Positions 31,873-42,011 of a DNA stretch of 64,000 bases are shown here, one piece after another (positions within the stretch are counted from its first letter, which is position 1; each line of letters starts with the position of its first letter). A program made the position numbers and the translations under genes. The stretch covers positions 16,432,501 to 16,496,500 of the forward strand of contig NC_053190.1 of assembly GCF_905163445.1 (NCBI RefSeq), given 5' to 3'. The notes beneath the pieces are model-generated. The model was not told where the DNA came from. It was given only the letters and a program-made list of their open reading frames with translations, and made no database searches. The stretch is from Pararge aegeria. Its lineage: Eukaryota; Arthropoda; Insecta; Lepidoptera; Nymphalidae.

Positions 31873-33499
31873 TTGGTGTGCCTAGAAATGTATGCCTAGA
31901 AATCTTCTTTGATTAACCGTTACTTATTAAGGCATTGCTTTGATCGTCGTTAGTGAAAACGGATATAAGTTACTTAATATATAAATTACGTATCTAATAT
32001 TATTAAGTTATAAATAATGCCTGCCTGATGCCTGCGTTTTTCGTCAGCGTTTATTACGGTTTATTATTATAATTTTTACCTATCCCGTGATAACCGTTTG
32101 TTTTTCTCAGATAAAGCCTATCATTCTCCGTTCCTTCAACTAACTCTAGGCCAAAATAAAGTTTATTAGCTGCTTAATCAGGGCGTTAAGGAAGGAGCAA
32201 ATAATAGAAAAACACAAAAACCAACAAACAAACACAATTTCGCATTTATTATATTAGTTAGAATAGTAAAACTAAATTGGCAAGTTCTAAAAGAATTACT
32301 GCCATTTTCACTCTGTATCCCTTGAAAAGGAAAGCACTATTTTGGGACCAATCCATTCAGTTAAGTTACCATTTTTTTTTTGGTGGAAAAGCTTTCTTGC
32401 TACCTCCGACCAGTGGATAGGACGGAGGTTAAACACAATCACGGCATGCCCCTCTTGACGGCTTTGTTGGACGCCCGGGGAACCCGTTGTATAACTCCCG
32501 GACGATTCGGTTAGGTTACCATAGCGAATATGTACGTATGCAGCTAGAGTATCGACACAAGTTGCATCCCACACAAGTGACCTTCCCAGCCTCCAAGGTA
32601 TGACATTATTTGCAAAAAAACCTTTGACACACTTTTAGACCAAATGCCATCCAAAAGAGACCGGGCAGTTACCTTGGCCAATGAATTAGTTTGGCCATCT
32701 AAAGGAGCCATGCTACCAGCATCTTAGGAACTCGCTGCGGTGGTTTCGAAGTTTTAGATTTTATTTAGTTTTAAATAGTTTATTTTAGGTTATATTTTTC
32801 TTTATAAATTTTGTTATATTTTAATGGACATAAATTTAAATTTCAGATGTGTATTCTTGCAAGAACTAAAAAGAACTTTTTCAATTAAGTGTATCTCTAA
32901 AAATAACTGTTTAGTTAAGGTGTCCTTACATTTTTTACACTCGCGATAATTTCTACGTTAAAAGTCCGATTGGAATGAATTAAAAAGTTTTATACTTCAC
33001 AAATGTCCTTGATGATAAAACCATTTAGTTGAATAAGAATTAATACTATAACTTACTTTTATTGAGATGATGATGATGTGTTAGAAAATTTTAGATCACA
33101 AAAGCTGTTATTACTACTTAACTATGAAAGTTAGACATATCTCCTCAGGGACTTTTTTGTAAGTAATAATGAGTACTTAAATTATGTTTGACATAATTTT
33201 TATGCATCATCAGTAAATATTTCAGCGCACGCAAAGTAATGAATTTTATAGGCAAAATTTTGTTACTTTGGGTTAGTTGGTATTATAGCCATTTTCTTAA
33301 GGTTCCCCAATTTTTTTGAAAATAATTATAGTCAATGTTAATTTGTGAAAGTTTTGCTTTCTTTTGGCGATGGTTAAAATTGGTTGAGTACTTTCGGAGC
33401 GTATTGGGTGTAAACAAAGAAACAAAAAATTTTTTCCTCTTTGTAATATTAGTAATAGAAAAACGAAGGTACATTGATGGAGAAAATCATTCTACCATA
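31873..33499. other. mostly unique DNA
   Basis: TTAAGTTACCAT near 32360 and TTAGGTTACCAT near 32511 are similar short blocks in the same orientation. A denser stretch at 32630-32760 looks like decayed coding DNA, but I cannot place it. Confidence 0.35.
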
Positions 33500-33884
33500 T
33501 TACTCCACCATCGAGAACTTTCTTTCCCACATAAGCCAATTTCGATTCCTCTGGTAACTATTCACTAAATTCCTCTGCCGTTCTTCTTCTTCTTCTTTTT
33601 CTGTCATCGAGAGAAGAGTTTTTATAGCAGAAGAATCAGAAACTTCCATTATGTGTACAGCCCTTCTAAAGTCTTCTTCACAAACACTGTTTAGTTTCGA
33701 TTGTTTTAGTGCAGTGTAACGATAAGCGTTTATAAAATGTTTGCATAGGCTTAAATTTGAAAAGTAAATCTGACCGCTGACGTTGGCACTTCGAACAATA
33801 GATCTCGAGCACAAACACGACCTTGACTGAACGTTTTTCATGACATAGAAGACCCTCTAGGGGTACACCTGAAGGGTAATGCAA
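33500..33884 (-). pseudogene. unidentified coding-like frame
   Basis: A minus-strand frame of 113 codons (33841-33500) reads CEEDFRRAVHIMEVSDSS, then SMTEKEEEEERQRNL, then RNRNWLMWERKF. The acidic run comes from a GAA triplet tract. Composition is more protein-like than its surroundings, but I know no matching family. It could be a transposon relic or chance. Confidence 0.25.
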
Positions 33885-36800
33885 CTATTATCTCCAAGCT
33901 GGTGGTAGGTTGTCTACTAAATGTCATACAAAATTAAGAAGATTCGAATAAACCTTCCTCATTGTTTATGATATTTAGTACTGAAATACATACAATGTTA
34001 TACATTAAATAATTAAAATTTTAAACATCTGGGATTTACTTCGATCGCTTACAGCAATATTATATTAATATTGTTTTGGCGTTTTTGATTTACGATCCTA
34101 TGTTTAATACGTCACAGAAACCGTTATTTAAAAATTGTACTGCTTTAAGCGATGATAATAAGCCTCCATGTTAGAAATAGACAGTAAAACACACGTTAAT
34201 TACACAAGGTTTTCCACGTGGCAAAAGTCAATGACAATGAATGGCAAAAACTTTCAAATGACAATATTAACACCAAACTAAACCAAATGAAATACAATCA
34301 TTTATGTAAATACCATACATTTTCTTATATTAGCAAATTTATACAGTTTACACGTCGGTTTCATAATAGAAATCATTAATAACAAAAATAAGTGCGTGCC
34401 GGAACACGCGTAAGGTAGAGTTCCGTGGTACAAACAATACTAAAAAAAAATTAAACGTGCGATTCTCTTGTTTATAAACTGTAACAGAAATAACGAGTAT
34501 TGATTCCTTTTTAAAGGATGAATACGCTTTAACTTTTTTCTTTATTCATACTTATTTACATATTTATTAAAATATTTTTCTTGCGATTTTTTCTCTCTCA
34601 AGCAATAAAAAGCTTATTGTAAATGTTATCTAATAAACACACATTCAGTTAGCTGAACGAGAATATCTGTTTTCAAATTTGCATGAGAACATTTTTGCAA
34701 TTATTTGAACTGTGCTAAATTTCGATTTTCCAACTCTATCAAATGGTAGGTATGTCATAGACAGACACAAAAATGATTCTCTCATTTTATAATTTTTATT
34801 AAAATACTTTTACATATAGTTTGAGTATTTATAAAATGTAATAATTTTAATTTTAAAAGAATCTTAGGTTGTGGCAAGAGAGTCGTAGGTTCAAATCCTG
34901 TCTCTTTCGAAATATTTATATGAATTTGTAATTTATAAACATGGCTCTCTAATGTTTGTATACGGAACTCTAAACAATTATAATTATGTTAATTGCACTA
35001 AAAGCCTAACAAAAAGTCACTGGCCATCGAACTCGTAGATTCTTTCTTATTATAATAATTTAAGATAGCAATCTTAATAGTTTTGGTGCCTAAAACCTTT
35101 TGCACGTGGAAGTCACGTCCTTGCATGCTTTTCGATTAGGAGACGTTATATGCGGAGCTTCTGCCAAAATAGCGGGCCACTGGGTCAAGTCTTAAGTGGA
35201 ATCGAAGTGAACAAGAACTTTGCCATGTAGGCTCTAAAAAAAACTTCGCTGATTTGAGCAGACTGAGATATTTAGTGAGAAAAGTAGTAGATTAAAAGAA
35301 ATGAAACTTTGCGAGTGAAACGAAAACTTGAAATAGTAATACTAAAAAAAAAACCTACAATAATAACATCCCGTTTTGGTTCTTAAATGCCAAACCTACC
35401 AGGGTCCTTACTCCTTAGTCATAAACCGATTTAACCATACGTGAGCAAGTACATACATCCGATTACTCATATTAATTGTGACAAAAATATACTGAGACAT
35501 AGGAAAGTGTTGTCTCATATTTCCTAGTTCTTCAAGTGAGTCGATTGCGAAATGACGCGGAGAAGGATTAGTGTTAGCGACGATGGTCCAATTATTTGTT
35601 TAAATTCAGCATTTTTACTATCGCACAATAACCTATATGATCTATGAATTTAGATTTCAAAATCCTACTCCAGTTACCTGATATAAGGGGAAAAAGTAAT
35701 CTGTTATTGTTTCTCCCTTGTGACCGTCTTTTTTATTTTTTATTGCTTCCTCTTTGTACCTTATATCCTCTTTGCACAGAGCAAAAAATATCTTACAAGA
35801 CGACTGGATGTTTCGAGGGTTTTCATCAGGTTATGTTTACTTAGAATTATATAAAATAGTCCGCTGGGTTGCGACGTCTGTAGGAATAAGTATAAAATAA
35901 TAATAACGTGCAATCATTCAGTGATGTGGCAGTATGGCAGTGAGTGTTTTGGAGTATGATTTGTTCTGACCCTGACTGAACAGGAAACTCCCAGTGTTGG
36001 TAGACCCTCCACTTGGTAAAGAGTTTGATAGCTTTCCTGGAGTATGGAAATCCCTAAAAAGACCTGTAGACCTGTAGTAGCTGAACGGGCGAATAGAAAA
36101 CTCTCGAAATATCACTAAAAAGAAACTAGAAGTATGGCGTCAAATCGATTTCATCATATTCCCAGAAGTATTTTGAAGTTGAAATTTCTCAGTACCTTTT
36201 ATTCTCACCGTAGACCCACAAGGTCGGTCTGTAAGGCGATATTAGAAATCTTAATGCAAAAACCCATTCACTCAGTGACTCAACATGGTATTCAGAAGAG
36301 TTGGTGAACACATTATTTAGTTAATTTGTTAATATAAAATTTAAACGTATGAATAATGTGTTTATGGAGAAACGGGAGTTGTGTAAAAAAATATCCAGGT
36401 CGGTGTGTCTTTGTCAAGATAGCAATGTTGATACGTTGGTCAAAGTCAAAAATGGTTATTGCATGTGCTTGAGAACTGCTCCTGATGTAAATTAATAATA
36501 AGCTAAGTTATTTCTTAGCAATTGATTTGAAAGAAATAGTTACAATTTTGGTAGTTCTTAGTTTTTTGGACAAAGACTGATTTGCGAAAACGAATCTGTT
36601 CTAGAATAACAAGAAGATCCTATTCACACTCCAAGAATATGCTAAAATTAAAACGATTAAATACTTTGGCAAACAATTTACCAGCTCCTGGACCACATTG
36701 CTAATGCATTGAGGGCAAAGAGAATAAAACGTTGGGCAAACCGAGTGACGCTATTGGTCAGTCTGAGAAAACAAAAATAACACAAAGTCACGGCGAAGGC

Positions 36801-36957
36801 ATCCAAAAAACAAAAGATAAGAACATGGCAACCGTTTTGCCTCACAAAATAGATCAATGTGACAGAGATAATTGTTGAAATGTATCGTTTAGTCTGGGGC
36901 AACATACATTTCAGCATTTCGACTTATGCTCAGGATTTTCATGCTAATTTTTACCCA
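33885..36957. other. long single-copy AT-rich stretch
   Basis: No repeat family is recognised over about 3 kb. A B-box-like GGTTCAAATCC at 34890 lacks a convincing A box. The frames present look random. Confidence 0.4.
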
Positions 36958-37000
36958 GAAATCAGTGGGAGAAAATACCCTATTTTCTCCCACTGATTTC
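36958..37000. repeat. perfect 20-bp hairpin, 3-nt loop
   Basis: Arms 36958-36977 and 36981-37000 are perfectly complementary around CCC. Confidence 0.9.
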
Positions 37001-37947
37001 ATATTAAATTGCGCCGATTTCTAGGTTTCTGTTTCTATTTTGTCACAAGAATTTTTTCACAGAAATATTTTGGCAAATACTGGGTGCCTACTGTTCCTAA
37101 TTATGAAATCAAGTATTCTGATCCGAACTTACTCGTAAAATTGCACATAACGAAACGTTTACCGTTGATAAATGTTTGTGTCATTTTTATCATATTCATA
37201 TAAAACAACAGTTTTTTTTATATATATAACATGTTTGTTTCTAAGGTCGTTTGTTTGCAAACACAAATTAATTTTAAATCTTATTAGAATGTTCTCAAAG
37301 ATCAAGTTTCTTTAATTGATGAGATAAAGATCATTTAATCGATCGATAGGATTTTCCAAGAAGCTGCTGGAGCAAGGAAACAAATGTAACAAAAAAAAAT
37401 CATTATTTTGAATTGCCATAGAATATGACGAGATAAAGTTAATAGATACATGACAGATAAATTCGGGGAAGAGCTGTGGATATAAGGATCGTTGTCAATA
37501 ACAATCGGAAAGTACAAACGGATAAGTTAGTTGATTTCAATCGGTCAGGTCATCAAGTAAATACGATGAAATTGAATAATGTAATGAACACGTTATAATT
37601 CTGATCTTCCACAATTTAAGACAATCTATGCAAAATTAAAAAGTAAATGTAAAGATAGATAATGGATTAAACCTCGTATAAATTTCACATCCTTTAATAG
37701 AATGAAACATATAAAATAAGAAGCCACATGTCCGATCCATCCAATTATTTGAATTACATGAAAAATAGTGCAACGAGCTATTTAATAATGATTTTAAAGT
37801 GAAAAATAGAGATAGTAAACTTATTGTTGTCAGAGTTTCACTTTAATTTGAAATCTAACACGAAGCATTCTCAGCGATCACTTCAACAATTAGACGCATT
37901 CCAGTGACTCATCCAACCAAGACTTCTGCTTTTATTGGCTGATCACA
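37001..37947. other. single-copy AT-rich DNA
   Basis: No gene or repeat family recognised. Confidence 0.4.
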
Positions 37948-38007
37948 TTGGAAGTCTTCTATGCATTTCGTTTTTCATACATTTTAAGGCATTTTTGCCT
38001 TTACGAA

Positions 38008-38130
38008 ATGGCTATAAAGTCTACCATGATTGAAATTGACACTTATCGCTGCATACTTGTCGATAGCGATGGCTATCCAGAACAAGTGATATATACGGCA
38101 AGTAAAACTTTATCAGAGCGTCGGAAATGA
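38008..38130 (+). CDS. possible small ORF near CpG island
   Basis: From an ATG at 38008 (preceding context CGAA) a 40-codon frame reads MAIKSTMIEIDTYRCILVDS, then DGYPEQVIYTASKTLSERRK, and ends in TGA. The frame is open further upstream without an ATG. Composition is unlike the random frames nearby. An AATAAA lies at 38202. No family is recognised, and it may be chance or part of an exon of a larger gene. Confidence 0.2.
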   Translation: MAIKSTMIEIDTYRCILVDSDGYPEQVIYTASKTLSERRK

Positions 38131-38626
38131 CGCTTCTACTCAATTCGCCCGTTCAACAAAAAATACCATTATAATACTAATCATTTTACACTCGTTTTTA
38201 TAAATAAACTTGTTCTTGGACCTTCTCCTGACATCTCAACGGACAACACACCGTCAAACTCTGCCACTGACGATTATCGTCTAGACGCAAAAACCTTGAA
38301 CACCTCCGATTTCACTTTTAAAGGACCTTCGAGCGACACGGCTGATAATCGCAACCACAGCATGCGCGCATAGGCTTATAGGATTCGTACAGGAAAACGG
38401 CGCCGGCGGCGGCCGGTCGCCAACGAAAAATACGAAAACCAGTTTGATCCGCCTTTGTTCAGTCTTTCGGCAGGAGTTCGATGACCAATGCGATTCGTGT
38501 AGGCCTCTGTGCGAATTCTGAGCGCCAGGGTGCAGCAAGGGAGGGGTGTGCGGCGGTCATCAACCGGCGTGATCAGCGCGTGACTCATGCGCCTCTTTGT
38601 CTCCTCGCCCACAGCCCACGGCTTAC

Positions 38627-38890
38627 CTTGCGCCCGGCGCCGCTCCGCTGCCACGCGCTCGCCGCGCCACGTGCCGCAACCGGCTTCTCACGACGAAAAC
38701 CGCCAACACGGTAAGTGTACTCCAACAAGCGCCTGGAACCATTATCACCAGAGCACCTGATGAAGTACAATGGGCGTGCGGCGGCCACTAATCTTCTTGC
38801 TTCCCGCAATCCGGCGCCGACGATGCGAGCGAAGGCACCGCGCGCTACTTCAGGTACCTGACTCGTAGAGAACAGCCCCGGTTCCGGAGT
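38627..38890 (-). CDS. predicted first exon, hydrophobic N-terminus
   Basis: TATAAATA on the minus strand (38923-38916) predicts a start near 38890. The first ATG after it is at 38742-38740, in good context (A at -3, G at +4). It opens MVPGACWSTLTVLAVFVV, a hydrophobic stretch suited to a signal peptide or anchor, then a basic segment RSRLRHVARRARGSG. After 38 codons and two bases the exon meets GCAAG|GTAAGC, a near-consensus 5' splice site (intron from 38626). Without splicing the frame stops at once. I infer a secreted or membrane protein whose other exons lie at lower coordinates or outside the window; I could not identify them. The exact start is inferred from TATA spacing. Confidence 0.4.
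38711..38716 (+). promoter_or_regulatory. plus-strand 5' splice site candidate
   Basis: CAACACG|GTAAGT is a good donor in the direction opposite to the minus-strand exon. It could end a divergent first exon beginning in the left half of the island. Confidence 0.3.
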
Positions 38891-38915
38891 AGCGCGCGGC
38901 GACACCGCCCGCTCC

Positions 38916-38923
38916 TATTTATA
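38916..38923 (-). promoter_or_regulatory. TATA box
   Basis: TATAAATA on the minus strand in a GC-rich setting (GTGCTATAAATAGGAGCGG). It is about 175 bases upstream of the first ATG on that strand. Confidence 0.5.
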
Positions 38924-39300
38924 GCACGGCGCGTTTTGGAGAGGCGTGCGACTCCGGCGGAGCGCGAGACCCGACTGCACCTCGAAGCCGGCGACACGAC
39001 CCCCGCGCGCCGCCAGACGTCAGCTGACCGCTGCACCGGCCCTGACATTGGCGCGCCCGTCGCCGCCCGCCCGCGCCCCGCCGCCCTCCCGAGGTCACTG
39101 ACCCGCCCGCGGAAGCCTCCTCGCGAATCTGGCGCCCCCCCTGCCCCCGCGGCCGCCGGCACCGCGCCGCCCGCCGCGACGCCCTCGGCGCCTCGCGTCG
39201 CCTCCCCGCGACGTGACATTCAGCATCGGTGGCCGGTGAATGATTGCAGACTCCTCGCGTGAACCACCTCGCGTCTTCAGGCTTCGCCACCTGGCTCAAG

Positions 39301-39589
39301 TCTACTACGGCTTACTCATGCCTCATTTTTTCGATCATTGATTCGTGTAAAATCAACGAAAGAGATTCAAAAAAACATCTCAGATGACTGATTACAAAAA
39401 TAACTTTTTGAAGAATGGTTGTAATTTACACGATGAAACGATAACGCGTAACGATAAAGAAACAAACTCAAAAACACGTTTAGAAGGCCAGATAATGAGA
39501 TAGAATACATTATCCACTTTATTTTAGTTAGGTAATATATTAAATTGAAGATAAAAATGATATCCCTAGACAAGAGATAAAGTTTGCTA
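39301..39589. other. AT-rich DNA, nothing recognised
   Basis: Composition falls back to AT-rich immediately after the island. Confidence 0.4.
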
Positions 39590-39760
39590 AATCACGGTAA
39601 CAGGGAATAGGAGAAGTGTTGGTACTTCCGTTTATTTAATACCCTTAGAATATTTCCACACGTGGTGCAATTTTCGGAGAGTTGATAAAACTGGGAGAAG
39701 TTAAAATGTTGTCCTTTCCCCGGGGAGAAATATGGCCCCTGTCCATGCTGCTGTGGTGAT
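39590..39760 (+). mobile_element. MITE L, left end missing
   Basis: GGTAACAGGGAATAGGAGAA, GAGAGTTGATAAAACTG and TTTCCCCGGGGAGA follow the order of the complete copy at 28036. Confidence 0.6.
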
Positions 39761-40163
39761 AAATTGAATTCGCTAACAATGTAATAACAATAGGTATCAT
39801 TTAGAGATATATTTATGACATAACAGCCGTTTAGAGTTCAAGAGAGTTATCTTTCCTAAAATTAGCTTAATCTGGTTAGTCTAATGGGAGCAAAGTGATA
39901 AGGTAACGACGTTATTAATTTTAAGAAGCAATTAAGTTTTGATATGGACCACGTCTATGAATCATTATTGATTAATTCGCGTGGAGACAACGAAGATCAA
40001 CTGACCATCTTATTTTTTCGCTGTCAAACCAGCGATACCTATAAGTATACAGCGATGCTATATATAAAGCTTTGATTCTTTATTCCCATAGAACTATAGC
40101 GTATCTATGTTAACCCTCGTAGCTTCTAAAGTATAGTAGAAATAATGATGATTAATAAAACCT
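39761..40163. other. AT-rich DNA, nothing recognised
   Basis: No gene or repeat family recognised. Confidence 0.4.
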
Positions 40164-40208
40164 AACAATTTGTTAAGTCTTAACAATTGATAAGACTTAA
40201 CAAATCGT
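40164..40208. repeat. hairpin at repeat P boundary
   Basis: ATTTGTTAAGTCTTA (40168-40182) pairs perfectly with 40191-40205. Immediately after it, GCATTCTCATGAGAATGC is a second, 18-base palindrome. Confidence 0.8.
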
Positions 40209-40380
40209 TAAAAGGGCATTCTCATGAGAATGCTCCGTTTTCGGATCGAAACGTGCGTAGAGAGTACATTGCCGTAGATCTGTTTGGTGTAGAGTTATTA
40301 TAAATGACACCATACAGATTCTCTTGTTTTCGCGGAGTATAGCAAATTAATCTTAATTTTCATAAAAAACACTTCGCGAG
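40209..40380 (+). repeat. repeat P, copy 3, left part
   Basis: GAATGCTCCG … GGATCGAAACGTGCGTAG, GATCTGTTTGGTGTAGAG and CACCATACAGATTCTCTTG match the other copies. It ends after the TTTTCGCGGAGTATAGC block. Confidence 0.6.
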
Positions 40381-40534
40381 GTATAATGCAGAACACCGAG
40401 AACAAGCAACCTTCTAACGATGCGTCAAGTGTTAAAGTTTTTTCATTGAGTAAATTTTCGAAAAAATGAATAATTGTTGCTAATTAGTTTTAATGAGGCC
40501 ATTCGAGTTGAATGCCCCCATAAGCGCCCACTGT

Positions 40535-40735
40535 TCCTAAACGCTTACTAATAATATAAATGCGAAAGTGTGTATGTTCGTTTGTGCTTCCTTCACGCCC
40601 TAAGTAAGCAACCAATTAACTTGATTTTTGGCATTGACTTAGTTGAAAGGAAGGAGTGTAACATTCAGAAGCTACTTTTAATCCCAGAATATCCAACTCT
40701 TCCCACGGCATTTTAAAAAAAACCGTTAACAAAAT
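40535..40735 (+). mobile_element. Helitron-like 5' part
   Basis: TACTAATAATATAAATGCGA is the 5' motif of the Helitron-like family. It continues with CTTCCTTCACGCCCTAAG and GAAGCTACTTTTAATCCCAG. The 3' end is missing. Confidence 0.5.
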
Positions 40736-40954
40736 CGAAAGAACTCCAAACAAAATGTTCACCTCTATGTATTATTAATTATTTTGATGTGAAACACCTA
40801 TAGACGAGGGTAAACCTGATTGTTGGCGTGGTGATACAGGCCGTGGCGACGCATCGCCACACTATAATATAGATTATAATAAAACTATAACTGGAAGATT
40901 TCTATACATTTAATATATTTTAAAAAATTTGACCGGGGGATGCTTTATAATCGA

Positions 40955-41270
40955 TACTGAGTCCAAAACAGATTTTTATTTTATATTTGTCAGTCTGTTT
41001 GTCTGTCCGGGCATCACGTGAAAACTACTGAAAGGATTTAAATAAAATTTGGTAAAGTGGTAGCTAATGTATCGGGTCAACATATAGGATACTTTTTATC
41101 CCTATAAACAATAAGTAGATATTTCTCCAGGAATGACGGAAGTATGTAGTAAGTATATCGGAATTGTCGGAATTGTTGTTTCCTTAAAGTTCTATAAAAC
41201 AGTCCGCGACAACATAACACTATTTTTTTAAGACGACTCATTCGCGGACGAAGTCGCGCGGGTACGCTGG
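40955..41270 (+). mobile_element. Helitron-like element, 3' part intact
   Basis: It contains GAAAACTACTGAAAGGATTT and GGATACTTTTTATCCC and ends CGCGGACGAAGTCGCGCGGG, TACG, CTGG, then T. CTGG fits the Helitron CTRR rule. The 5' boundary is not defined. Confidence 0.55.
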
Positions 41271-41275
41271 TATGT

Positions 41276-41626
41276 ACTAAACGTAGTCCATACGTAGAGT
41301 GTTTTTTGTGTTATGCATGCTGAGTTAGCCTTTAAGTGGAGTGTACAACATTATAACACAATTGTGAAATGTGTCCAATTAAGATAGGTTCCTTCCACGT
41401 TGGCTTCCTGATAAATAAATAATCAAATAGTGTGTATTGTGTACACAGTATTGTTTACCACGTTACACATGTGAGGATAACCTGTGTTTTACTTATAAAA
41501 ATATTTATAACAATAAAATATGTCTGACAGCAATAATTAAGGAAGTGAAGTGAAGTGAAATTGTACAGCCTCCTGCAAAGAAAGTCAAATCACACTATGA
41601 TTGTATTGCCTTATCTATTCAGTATA
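41276..41626. other. AT-rich DNA, nothing recognised
   Basis: No gene or repeat family recognised. Confidence 0.4.
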
Positions 41627-42011
41627 TGAATGAATGAATGAATGAATGAATGAATGAATGAATGAATACACTTTTATTGTACACCACATAAACATAACAA
41701 ATTAACAGTAAAAATTTAACAAAAGGTATACAATTTGGCGGCCTTATCGCTACATAGCGATCTCTTCCAGGCAACCAAAGGCGCTAAAAACAGCACAAGA
41801 AGAGAGGTAGGTGGTGCATTTAACTGTACTGTGTTGCAAATAAACATGCATAAACCTATATATACAAATATAATATGTACATATAACAAACTTACAATAA
41901 AATATATAGATAGTGATAATAATTAATATATACCTATATAATTAATATCAATAATAAATAAATATATACAATATTGTCAAACCACAAATAAAACAGAAGG
42001 GAATAGGCAAG
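41627..42011 (-). mobile_element. LINE F 3' UTR and ATTC tail
   Basis: This is the 3' UTR of the LINE whose reverse transcriptase starts at 42012. It contains the stem-loop ATCGCTA-TG-TAGCGAT between CCTGGAAGAG and AAGGCCGCC, then GTGTACAATAAAAGTG, and ends in about ten ATTC units (41627-41667). Tails of this kind at 10668, 17696, 24838 and 53704 are dead relatives. Confidence 0.85.

Larger units (their letters stand above)
38380..39300. promoter_or_regulatory. CpG-rich island, probable host promoter region
   Basis: This is the only long GC- and CpG-rich segment of the window, with runs such as GCGCCGGCGGCGG and CCCGCGGCCGCCGGC in DNA that is otherwise AT-rich. It matches no repeat seen here. 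It holds a minus-strand TATA box, 5' splice sites on both strands and CRE-like GACGTCAG near 39017. The long frames across it (up to 126 codons) are mostly products of GC richness. Confidence 0.7.

Noticed and set aside
34885..34905. B-box-like GGTTCAAATCC as a lone tRNA gene
   Set aside because: No A box at the right distance and no acceptor stem.
38845..39299. Overlapping frames of 108-126 codons across the CpG island
   Set aside because: GC-rich DNA has few stop codons, the frames overlap on both strands, and their products are Arg/Ala/Pro-rich without motifs. They lie at or upstream of the TATA box on the minus strand.
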